NCBI GenBank assembly: GCA_025927795.1
Contig: JAICKT010000069.1
Location: forward strand, 1-14,176
Length of the DNA: 14,176 nucleotides
Direction: 5' to 3'
Origin: Parafilimonas sp.
GTDB lineage: Bacteria; Bacteroidota; Bacteroidia; Chitinophagales; Chitinophagaceae
The position numbers and the translations under genes are program-made. The notes beneath the pieces are model-generated. The model was not told where the DNA came from, did not search any database, and saw only the letters and a list, made by a program, of their open reading frames with translations. This document shows, in pieces, positions 1 to 6,217 of this stretch (within the stretch, counting starts at the first letter, position 1; every line of letters begins with the position of its first letter).

Positions 1-1542
1 AATATCGCTGTAAAACGGCTGAAAATTATTTGTTACAACAACGTAAATATATTTCCCATCTTCATTGAAAACCGGACTGGAGCAATTATAAAAACCACTT
101 GTTGCCTGTTGTAATTTTTTGTTTTTATAATCGTAAATAAAAACAGTGTTATGCTGATTTTCTATATCTCTTGCATAAGTAAACCAACGGCTGTCAGGAG
201 ACCAGCTTACAGTAAAAGGCTCAAGCGCGCCTTGTGTAAAGGCTAAAGCCTTATCTACATCTGTTGTTTGCCCGCTTGAAATGTCATACACTTTTATGTG
301 CATTGCTTTGTCAATAAACGCAAGCTTTTTATTATCAGGCGACCAAAATAAATTGTACCTAAAACCAGCACCATAATCTGTTAATTTTTTTTCGCTGTTT
401 TCTTTATAAGGATCTTTAATCCATAATTCATATTCGCCTGAAGAATCACTCCAATAAGCAATTGTTTTTCCATCAGGTGACCAGGCAGGATAACGCTCTG
501 CAACACCTGAAGTGCGTGTGAGATCTTTTACATAACCATCTTTCGCAGGCACTGAAAAAATATCGCCTCTCGCTTCAACCAAAACACGATTTCCATCCGG
601 ACTTATTGAAACGTGCTGAATCATTTTTTCAACGCTCTCCATTTTTGGTTTCAGCATTGCATCATCTGTAACAACATTTACATTAACTTCTTTTTGTTTT
701 TGTGATGATAATGACCAGAGATATAATTTTCCGCCAGCTTCATACACAATATCATCAGGACCCAGTGAAGGATAATGCACATCGTAATCTGTAAATTTTG
801 TAAGTTGTTCAAATGATTTTTTTGTGAGATTGTAACGCCACAAATTCATTCTTTCTTCTGGTCCTTTATCGCTTAAGAAATAAATATAGTTATCATGCCA
901 CATAGGAAATTCATAACCAACGTCGCTTGGCTGCGAAATATATTCAGCAGTATTTGTTTGAAAATTATATACACAGATATCTGCCTTCCAGCCGCCGCGA
1001 TAACGTTTCCAGTTTCTGCCAACCTGTGAGCGAAACACAAGTGCCATCTGTTTTCCATCAGGAGAATAAGAACCAAATTCCGCATAAGCAAAAGGTAATT
1101 TTTCGTCCGCACCACCGGTTGCAGCAACTGTATAAAACTGATCGAATCTTGCTTTGCCGCTTTCTCTTATTGAAGCAAATAAAACACGCTTTCCATCATT
1201 TGTCCAGTCAACAACTCTATCAGGAAAACCATGTTCTGTTAAACGAACAGGCACGCCACCATTTGAAGGAATTACATATACATCACTGTTGCCATCATAA
1301 TTTCCGGTAAATGCAATTGACTTACCATCAGATGAAAATTTTGGATATGATTCAACACCGGGAGGTGAGCTTAATTTTAAAGCTGTACCGCCATCTTTTG
1401 AAATGAGCCAAATATCATTTGCATAAGAAAAAACAATTTGTGTTGAAGAAACATCAGGATAACGAAAAAGTCCTGCATCAATTTGTGCAAATAGATTATA
1501 ACTAAAAACGCAGCAGATGAAAAATGCTAATATTCTTTTCAT
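1..1542 (-). CDS. Tricorn-like S41-type protease, N-terminal beta-propeller half (partial)
   Basis: The reading frame is open from the ATG (complement of 1540-1542) to the left edge: 514 codons with no stop, so the C-terminal half is missing. The N-terminus is a signal peptide (MKRILAFFICCVFSYNLFAQ), so the protein is exported. After it come repeated TolB/PD40-type propeller motifs of the form 'SPDGK.IAF', for example KFSSDGKSIAF, SYSPDGKQMALVF, SISPDGNRVLVEA, AWSPDGKTIAYWS and SWSPDSRWFTYA. This is the layout of bacterial tricorn-protease homologues (about 1,070-1,100 residues), in which two propellers precede a PDZ domain and an S41 serine-protease core. Those proteins are thought to degrade peptides. 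The catalytic part would lie left of position 1, so protease activity is inferred. A propeller-only PD40/TolB-like protein is the alternative. Confidence 0.82.
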   Translation of the reverse strand, partial: MKRILAFFICCVFSYNLFAQIDAGLFRYPDVSSTQIVFSYANDIWLISKDGGTALKLSSPPGVESYPKFSSDGKSIAFTGNYDGNSDVYVIPSNGGVPVRLTEHGFPDRVVDWTNDGKRVLFASIRESGKARFDQFYTVAATGGADEKLPFAYAEFGSYSPDGKQMALVFRSQVGRNWKRYRGGWKADICVYNFQTNTAEYISQPSDVGYEFPMWHDNYIYFLSDKGPEERMNLWRYNLTKKSFEQLTKFTDYDVHYPSLGPDDIVYEAGGKLYLWSLSSQKQKEVNVNVVTDDAMLKPKMESVEKMIQHVSISPDGNRVLVEARGDIFSVPAKDGYVKDLTRTSGVAERYPAWSPDGKTIAYWSDSSGEYELWIKDPYKENSEKKLTDYGAGFRYNLFWSPDNKKLAFIDKAMHIKVYDISSGQTTDVDKALAFTQGALEPFTVSWSPDSRWFTYARDIENQHNTVFIYDYKNKKLQQATSGFYNCSSPVFNEDGKYIYVVVTNNFQPFYSDI

Positions 1543-1726
1543 AAACAGAAGTTATGTGTGTACAAATATTCAATATGATTTTTATCAATCAAAATAAACT
1601 TTAGTAATTATTATGAAAGGCAATATTGTAAATTAATTGTGATGCAAATAACGCAACTGATAATAATCACTAAACCTATACGATTTAAAATTTACTCCTG
1701 ATATAAATAATACCGAAATTGAAAAT

Positions 1727-1758
1727 TAGTGTACTTGCAAAGACAATAAGGTACACTA
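1727..1758. terminator. Hairpin, possible terminator of the minus-strand pair
   Basis: TAGTGTAC (1727-1734) and GTACACTA (1751-1758) form a perfect 8-base inverted repeat around a 16-base loop, extendable by about two weaker pairs. It lies about 240 bases past the stop of the minus-strand small gene. Read on the minus strand, the following bases are only modestly T-rich, so the terminator role is weak. It could also be an operator. Confidence 0.3.
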
Positions 1759-1834
1759 CTAAAAGAGAAACGATTTTTATATACTCATATAAGGTATGCC
1801 GATAATATTTTAGTAACTGCACCGTTTGGTGGTT

Positions 1835-1842
1835 TATATTTG
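1835..1842 (+). promoter_or_regulatory. Bacteroidota-type -7 box (TATATTTG)
   Basis: The sequence fits the Bacteroidota -7 consensus TAnnTTTG exactly and lies 23 bases upstream of the ATG of the 30-codon ORF at 1866. The nearest TTTG (1825-1828) is far too close to serve as a -33 element, so only half of the expected promoter is present. In AT-rich DNA such boxes arise by chance. Confidence 0.25.
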
Positions 1843-1865
1843 TTGAAAATCCTAAAGTTTATTCC

Positions 1866-1958
1866 ATGAATTACCAAGAATTAATATTAGCCAAAACCGA
1901 TTGTATTAAATTATCTACTACAGAAATTGATCTTTTGGTACAGCAATTTTTAAGCTGA
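1866..1958 (+). CDS. Small ORF of 30 codons, unknown; possible gene remnant
   Basis: This plus-strand ORF begins MNYQELILAKTD and ends with VQQFLS and a TGA stop. Its stretch 'KLSTTEIDLLVQQF' faintly resembles the start of Bacteroidota Crp/Fnr-type regulators, where a 'lt..E...l...f' helix precedes the cyclic-nucleotide fold. Nothing downstream in any frame continues such a protein. It is therefore either a truncated remnant, a short peptide gene, or chance. A TATATTTG box sits upstream. There is no Shine-Dalgarno sequence, but that is common in this phylum and says little. Confidence 0.2.
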   Translation: MNYQELILAKTDCIKLSTTEIDLLVQQFLS

Positions 1959-1994
1959 TACAATACTATAAATTCTCTTTACATAGTTTGTTAA

Positions 1995-2366
1995 TTACAT
2001 CTTTGAGCGGTAATAATCATCTTTATCTTCCAAAACTTTTTTCCATTGCCGCTGATGACTATCCTGCCATTTTTTATCTGGCTGAACAAACCAGTTTACT
2101 TTCTGCAACTGTTCTTTTATAAAATCTCTTTGTTCAGGATGAACATATAACGGATGCTGATAAAACCATTGCTTGTCTTTAATAAGCGTTTGCCAGAATT
2201 CATTAAACGATGAGTAAGTTGTTTCAAATATTTTTATTTCATCACTATCTGTGTTATATGTACTGTGATTATATTGGAAAGAAATTTTTCCTGAATCATC
2301 TTTTATTTTGTACAGGCTGCCGCCGCTTTCTTCAGAACTAATATCAAAATACAATTGCTTTTCCAT
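1995..2366 (-). CDS. Small Trp-rich hypothetical protein, partner of the metzincin gene
   Basis: This is a 123-residue protein that I cannot assign to a family. It has no signal peptide or membrane segment and is probably cytosolic. It is highly charged and rich in aromatic residues, with five tryptophans in the C-terminal two thirds (EFW, QWF, NWF, KKW, RQW). The N-terminal third looks beta-rich (LYFDISSEESGG, KISFQYNHSTY). The rest looks helical, including 'HPLYVHPEQRDFIKEQL'. The gene starts 23 bases after the stop of the zinc-peptidase gene, so the two are likely co-transcribed. That arrangement would fit an inhibitor, immunity or accessory protein for the peptidase, but this is inference from position only. 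Confidence 0.72.
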   Translation of the reverse strand: MEKQLYFDISSEESGGSLYKIKDDSGKISFQYNHSTYNTDSDEIKIFETTYSSFNEFWQTLIKDKQWFYQHPLYVHPEQRDFIKEQLQKVNWFVQPDKKWQDSHQRQWKKVLEDKDDYYRSKM

Positions 2367-2389
2367 TGCCGTGAATTATTTAATTACTG

Positions 2390-3046
2390 CTAAGCAAATT
2401 CATCTTCTTTATGATTATAATGAAACACATTTGTGAATTCACCGAGTATTGCTTTTTCATTTTTAAACCTAAGTCTTTCCAGCTTAAGTGCGGCTATATC
2501 TTCAGCAAAAACTTTTCTGTACATCGGGTGCATAGTTCCACCTGTTACGCCTGCCGGTTTTGATGGATCATATTGAAACGCCGGATCAACCAACGTTCCG
2601 CGCGGATACATAATACGTGGAATTCCTTTGCCTCTGTAATCAAGATTAGCCGGATGATCAAGACCGAGCGTATGACCATATTCATGTGCAGCAGTTGTAG
2701 AGCCAATGTATAAATTCTCTAATTTAAAATAACCACTGTTACAACCTATATCATCTACAAAAGAAATATTGCCACGCGCATATTCTTCAATCCTGAAATA
2801 ATTATTGCGCGGGTTAGTGTTGCTGTATATTTCTATTTCGTCAATTGATGTTTTTAAAGCTGCAGTAATACGAAAACTTACATAAAATATGTTGCTCTTT
2901 ATATTTATTGTTGCGCGTGGTTCATTCCACATTGTTTCTATTTCTGATCTTATAGATTCGGTTACATTTTCATCAGCAGCATTTCCATAGGTGATAATAT
3001 GAGAGCTGATAATAATTGTATGGTTATGTATTTCAACTTCGCCCAT
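2390..3046 (-). CDS. Metzincin-type (M10-like) zinc metallopeptidase without signal peptide
   Basis: The 218-residue product carries the full metzincin signature HEYGHTLGLDH at residues 121-131. H121, H125 and H131 would bind zinc and E122 would be the catalytic base. A Met-turn 'RIMYP' (M146) follows 15 residues after the last histidine, as in matrixin-like M10 peptidases. Residues 1-120 supply the usual mixed alpha/beta N-terminal part of the catalytic domain. The tail after residue 150 is unassigned. There is no signal peptide, lipobox, propeptide cysteine switch or membrane segment, which is unusual because most M10 enzymes are secreted. It may act in the cytosol or be exported by a route needing no N-terminal signal. 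The next gene downstream, 23 bases away, is a small unknown protein. The fold and activity are well supported; the target is unknown. Confidence 0.85.
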   Translation of the reverse strand: MGEVEIHNHTIIISSHIITYGNAADENVTESIRSEIETMWNEPRATINIKSNIFYVSFRITAALKTSIDEIEIYSNTNPRNNYFRIEEYARGNISFVDDIGCNSGYFKLENLYIGSTTAAHEYGHTLGLDHPANLDYRGKGIPRIMYPRGTLVDPAFQYDPSKPAGVTGGTMHPMYRKVFAEDIAALKLERLRFKNEKAILGEFTNVFHYNHKEDEFA

Positions 3047-3188
3047 TTTTATTTTTTAAAGTGAAAATAAAAGAATTTATAAACTTTAAATATGCATTGT
3101 GTAAACAGGCATTTATCTTTTATCTAATAACAACAAGGTGCCGGTTTTTAAAGTGTTAATACATTTAATTCAATGCATGATATAAAAA

Positions 3189-3196
3189 TATTTTTG
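3189..3196 (+). promoter_or_regulatory. Candidate -7 box of the YCII-sigma operon (TATTTTTG)
   Basis: The sequence matches TAnnTTTG exactly and faces the YCII gene at 3292. It would give a transcript with a leader of roughly 85-90 bases that includes the 3258-3276 palindrome. No clear TTG/TTTG was seen 17-23 bases upstream, so the box is only a candidate. Confidence 0.3.
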
Positions 3197-3257
3197 CCTT
3201 GTCCAATTTCACTAACATTGTTTGTAATAGATGTATAATCAAAATTATTTAATAACC

Positions 3258-3276
3258 ATTCCGTTTAAAACGGAAT
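3258..3276. promoter_or_regulatory. Perfect 19-base palindrome upstream of the YCII gene, candidate operator
   Basis: ATTCCGTTT-A-AAACGGAAT is a perfect 9-base inverted repeat around one central base, ending 15 bases before the YCII start codon at 3292. The form is typical of a site for a homodimeric DNA-binding regulator. In RNA, the almost absent loop would limit the stem. No regulator of a known dimeric family is encoded next to it, so the binding partner is unknown. Confidence 0.5.
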
Positions 3277-3291
3277 ATAAAACTTAACAAA

Positions 3292-3645
3292 ATGGATGAA
3301 TATGCTTTAATCATGCGGCACGAAGACGGTACTAAAATCGCTTCGCCCGAACAAATGCAAATCTGGATGAAACAAACAATGGATTGGATTGGCAGTATTG
3401 CTGCACAAAACAAATTTGTGAGTGGTACAGGTTTGCCTTTTGCTGATGCAAAAGTTGTAGGTCATAATAACGTTGTTACTAACGGTCCGTTTGGAGATAT
3501 TAAAGAAACCATCGGTGGTATTATTACAGTGCGTGCAGATTCAATTGAAGAAGCAATTGAATTTGCAAAAGGTAGTCCGGTATTGCAAGGTGAAGGCAAT
3601 ACGGTTGAGGTAAGAAGGATTGCCAAAAGAGATGAAATGCATTAA
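3292..3645 (+). CDS. YCII-domain (DGPF-type) protein, first copy
   Basis: This 117-residue cytosolic protein belongs to the YCII-related family, which has a dimeric alpha-beta ferredoxin-like fold. The pattern is clear: a first strand (EYALIMRHEDG), a 'SPEQMQIWMKQTMDWIGSIAAQ' helix region, then the conserved motif 'VTNGPFGDIKETIGG' (NGPF at 64-67), where most relatives have DGPF. A second helix (SIEEAIEFAKGSPV) and a last strand (NTVEVRRI) follow. Proteins of this kind are encoded beside ECF42 sigma factors, and such a sigma gene follows downstream here. Their biochemical role is unknown; an enzymatic or ligand-sensing part is only supposed. The second copy begins 28 bases after the stop, so the three genes probably form one operon. 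Confidence 0.88.
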   Translation: MDEYALIMRHEDGTKIASPEQMQIWMKQTMDWIGSIAAQNKFVSGTGLPFADAKVVGHNNVVTNGPFGDIKETIGGIITVRADSIEEAIEFAKGSPVLQGEGNTVEVRRIAKRDEMH

Positions 3646-3673
3646 CAAATATTAAAAATCCAATTAAAAAATC

Positions 3674-4015
3674 ATGAAAGAGTTTTTATTTTTATACAGA
3701 ACCGATTATGATCAAATGCAGCAACAAGCCACTCCCGAACAAATGCAGGCAAGTTTACAAAGATGGATGGATTGGTTAGGTTCAATAGCAGCGCAAAACA
3801 GATTAATTGATAAAGGTCGTCGTTTGGAAAATTCGGGCAGAGTTGTAAAAAAAGATTTGGTAACAAACGGTCCTTATGCTGAAATAAAAGAAAGCATCGG
3901 CGGATATTCTTTTGTGAAAGCTGAATCGTATGATGATGCCGTTGAAATTGCGAAAGGCTGCCCTATTCATTCAGCAGGCGGCAGTGTTGAAGTAAGAGAA
4001 ATGAATTTAATGTAA
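3674..4015 (+). CDS. YCII-domain (DGPF-type) protein, second copy
   Basis: This 113-residue protein is a paralogue of the preceding one. The two share 'TPEQMQASLQRWMDWLGSIAAQN' against 'SPEQMQIWMKQTMDWIGSIAAQN', and 'VTNGPYAEIKESIGG' (NGPY at 65-68) against 'VTNGPFGDIKETIGG'. Tandem duplication is the simple explanation, with enough divergence outside these blocks to suggest separate duties. The ATG at 3674 starts the family's first strand (KEFLFLYRTD). No membrane segment or signal is present. A hairpin and then the sigma-factor gene follow, with 35 bases between coding regions. Confidence 0.88.
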   Translation: MKEFLFLYRTDYDQMQQQATPEQMQASLQRWMDWLGSIAAQNRLIDKGRRLENSGRVVKKDLVTNGPYAEIKESIGGYSFVKAESYDDAVEIAKGCPIHSAGGSVEVREMNLM

Positions 4016-4025
4016 CAAGATCAGC

Positions 4026-4045
4026 AAAGCCTCGCAAGAGGCTTT
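4026..4045 (+). terminator. GNRA-loop hairpin before the sigma gene (attenuator or RBS-masking element)
   Basis: AAAGCCTC (4026-4033) and GAGGCTTT (4038-4045) form a perfect 8-base stem around a GCAA tetraloop, followed by one more T and then AG. It lies between the second YCII stop and the sigma ATG at 4051. The T tract is short, so it would be a weak intrinsic terminator. The GAGG in the 3' arm (4038-4041) is the only Shine-Dalgarno-like sequence for the sigma gene, nine bases before the ATG. The hairpin could therefore lower sigma translation, transcription, or both. Confidence 0.55.
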
Positions 4046-4050
4046 TAGTT

Positions 4051-5277
4051 ATGTCGGAGCAACAATTAATACCACATTTATTCAGAACAGAATTTAGTAA
4101 GATTACATCTGTACTCTGCAAGTTTTTTGGCATTGAGCATATTGAAATTGCAGAAGATATTGCAAGCGATACTTTTTTATCTGCAGTTGAAACATGGAGC
4201 TATAAAGGCTTGCCACAAAACCCAACAGCGTGGTTGTACACTGTTGCAAAAAATAAAGCAAGAAATTATTTGCATCATAATAATATTTTCATACAAAAAA
4301 TTGCGCCGGAGATAAAACATACATCAACTGATGTAGAAGAAAATGAAATCGACTTATCTGAAAAAAATATTACAGACAGCCAGTTGCAGATGTTGTTTGC
4401 ACTTTGCCATCCTGTTATTCCGGTTGAAGCGCAAATTGGTTTATCGCTGCGCATTCTTTGCGGTTTTGGCATTGATGAAATTGCCAATGCATTTTTAACG
4501 AATAAAGAAACGATTAATAAAAGATTATTCAGAGCAAAAGAAAAATTGCGAACAGAAAAAGTTGAAATAGAATTTCCGACATCAACAGAAATTAATAGAA
4601 GATTAGAAACTGTTTTAACAACATTGTATTTGCTTTTTAATGAAGGATATTTTTCTGAAAGCAGTGATAATGTTTTGCGTGAAGACCTTTGTTTGGAAGC
4701 GATGCGATTAAATTATTTACTGATTGAAAACGAGCAAACCAATTTACCGGAAGTAAATGCATTGTTTGCTTTAATGTGTTTTCATGCTTCGCGTTTTGCA
4801 GCAAGAAAAAATGAAAACGGTGAAATTGTTTTGTATGAAGACCAAGACGAAAATCTTTGGAATAAGGAATTGATTGAACGGGGCGCTTATTATCTTAATC
4901 AATCATCGCACGGAAATAAAATTTCCAAGTATCATTTGGAAGCAGGCATTGCTTACTGGCATACAATTAAAGCTGATACAAAAGAGAAATGGGAAAATAT
5001 TTTGAAACTGTATAATCACTTATTGCAAATACAATATTCACCAATTGCCGCACTTAACAGAACATTTGCGCTTTCAAAAGTTCATGGACAACAAACAGCT
5101 ATAAAAGAAGCAGAAAAACTGCAATTAATCAATAACCATTATTATTATTCTTTATTAGGCGAATTGTATAAAGAGATTGATAATAATAAAGCAAAAGAAA
5201 ATTTTCAAACAGCTTACACATTGGCAAAAACGCAAACAGATAAACAAACGATAAAAAAGAAAATGGATGAGTTGTAG
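4051..5277 (+). CDS. ECF42-type (SigJ-like) RNA polymerase sigma factor with C-terminal extension
   Basis: The 408-residue protein is about twice the length of a plain ECF sigma factor. Residues about 10-80 form sigma region 2 (IAEDIASDTFLSAVETW, then PTAWLYTVAKNKARNYL). Residues about 125-170 form region 4, with the helix-turn-helix 'GFGIDEIANAFLTNKETINKRL'. The extension begins with the hallmark 'LLFNEGYFSES' (195-204) and continues as a helical, TPR-like domain including PIAALNRTFALSKVHG. This layout, together with adjacent YCII genes, defines the ECF42 group (older annotations: SigJ-like or DUF6596-type). No anti-sigma gene is present, which is normal for the group; the extension is thought to control activity. 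It would direct RNA polymerase to a small regulon, probably including this operon. The ATG at 4051 is the first in frame. Confidence 0.88.
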   Translation: MSEQQLIPHLFRTEFSKITSVLCKFFGIEHIEIAEDIASDTFLSAVETWSYKGLPQNPTAWLYTVAKNKARNYLHHNNIFIQKIAPEIKHTSTDVEENEIDLSEKNITDSQLQMLFALCHPVIPVEAQIGLSLRILCGFGIDEIANAFLTNKETINKRLFRAKEKLRTEKVEIEFPTSTEINRRLETVLTTLYLLFNEGYFSESSDNVLREDLCLEAMRLNYLLIENEQTNLPEVNALFALMCFHASRFAARKNENGEIVLYEDQDENLWNKELIERGAYYLNQSSHGNKISKYHLEAGIAYWHTIKADTKEKWENILKLYNHLLQIQYSPIAALNRTFALSKVHGQQTAIKEAEKLQLINNHYYYSLLGELYKEIDNNKAKENFQTAYTLAKTQTDKQTIKKKMDEL

Positions 5278-5336
5278 TTGTATTGATTATATATCATTAG
5301 TATGGAACAATGTTTGCTCATCAATCAAAAAAAATA

Positions 5337-6047
5337 ATGAATAAATTAGTTTTTTCATTTTTTATATTATTCGTTTTTTCTGCCTGTAATAATTCGCCTG
5401 CAACAAGCGATAATACATCAATCCAGGATACAGTAACAAATCAAGAGACGCCTGCAACACAGCCTGATAGTATAATTACAAACCCGGATAGTATCGTTAC
5501 AAACAATGATAAAAATGATGATGCTGAAAACCCGGAAAGTGTGCCTTTAATAATAGCAGGAGAAAGCGTTGGTAAAATTGCACTTGGAACAGATGCATCA
5601 ACACTTCAAAATATTTTGGGAAAACCCGATATGAGTGATGCTGCTATGGGCAAAGCATGGATAACATGGTACGGCAAAAAACGCGATGAGCATAATAATA
5701 AAACAGAACTTGATATTTATACGGCTTATAAAGATACCAGCATGCGTGAGCAAACGGTACAACAAATAAGAACGACTTCATCTTTTTTTATTACAGCAGA
5801 TAGCGTTCACGTTTATAGTTCGCTGGGTGATATAAAAAATAAATACGCACCAAGAAAAGTTTCCCAATATAAAGCTGATGGCAGAACAATACATATTTAT
5901 GATAATAAAAACGATGGTATTGCTTTTGAAATTGCTGATGCCAACAAACAAAATATTTGTATTGGAATTATCATTCATCCTAAAAATAAAAGTGTGAATG
6001 ATATTTATATAATGCTTCACCCGGATATGAAGCGGTTAGATAAGTAA
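5337..6047 (+). CDS. Putative lipoprotein of unknown function
   Basis: An in-frame ATG exists at 5310, but the start at 5337 is preferred because it gives a clean lipoprotein signal: MNKLVFSFFILFVFSAC with the lipid-bearing cysteine at residue 17. The mature protein (236 residues from this start) begins with a long Ser/Thr/Asn/Asp linker containing two near-identical 'PDSI.TN' units. A folded domain follows, opening with 'GESVGKIALGTDASTLQNILGKPD'. That pattern (G.I.LG....l...LG.P) recalls the SmpA/OmlA-like repeat seen in many envelope lipoproteins. No catalytic motif is evident. It would be anchored in the outer or inner membrane. The gene follows the sigma gene by 59 bases on the same strand, so it could belong to the operon or the regulon, but this is not shown. 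Confidence 0.78.
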   Translation: MNKLVFSFFILFVFSACNNSPATSDNTSIQDTVTNQETPATQPDSIITNPDSIVTNNDKNDDAENPESVPLIIAGESVGKIALGTDASTLQNILGKPDMSDAAMGKAWITWYGKKRDEHNNKTELDIYTAYKDTSMREQTVQQIRTTSSFFITADSVHVYSSLGDIKNKYAPRKVSQYKADGRTIHIYDNKNDGIAFEIADANKQNICIGIIIHPKNKSVNDIYIMLHPDMKRLDK

Positions 6048-6100
6048 ATGTCATTTATTTTTTAGCAAGCGCATAATCTTTATAATTTAATATTTACTCG

Positions 6101-6217
6101 ATGGAATTAAGATTTGATAAATCAATTTCATAAAACACAATTCATCATCTTATTGATAAGTTGAATACACTTAACGGAATTTCAGATGCAGAATTAAAAA
6201 CGCCGTTTCAACATTAA
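6101..6217 (+). pseudogene. Possible short gene remnant with an internal stop
   Basis: Read from the ATG at 6101, the frame gives MELRFDKSIS, a TAA stop, then 'NTIHHLIDKLNTLNGISDAE' and 'LKTPFQH' before a second TAA that overlaps the cphA stop region. The downstream piece has protein-like composition and looks like a helical fragment. I cannot name a family; a DinB-like fragment is a weak guess. It occupies much of the gap between the lipoprotein and cphA and may simply be chance. Confidence 0.2.

Larger units (their letters stand above)
1543..1994. other. Intergenic region, 452 bases
   Basis: This AT-rich stretch lies upstream of the tricorn-like gene and downstream of the small Trp-rich gene, both on the minus strand. 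No long ORF, tRNA or recognisable RNA family is visible. It holds a hairpin at 1727-1758, a promoter-like box at 1835-1842 and a 30-codon ORF at 1866-1958, which are listed separately. The tricorn promoter must lie near 1543-1640, but I could not find a convincing minus-strand TAnnTTTG box there. Confidence 0.6.

Noticed and set aside
873..1310. Overlapping ORFs on both strands (minus 873-1127 and plus 927-1310)
   Set aside because: They lie inside the continuous tricorn-like frame, have low-complexity basic or hydrophobic content and no family features; they are shadows of the real gene.
3092..3178. Inverted repeat ATGCATTG / CAATGCAT
   Set aside because: It is eight bases long with a self-palindromic ATGCAT core and a 71-base spacer, within the range expected by chance in AT-rich DNA.
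3219..3239. Sigma-70-like TTGTTT and TATAAT upstream of the YCII gene
   Set aside because: The spacing is only about nine bases, and Bacteroidota primary sigma factors use TTTG/TAnnTTTG instead.
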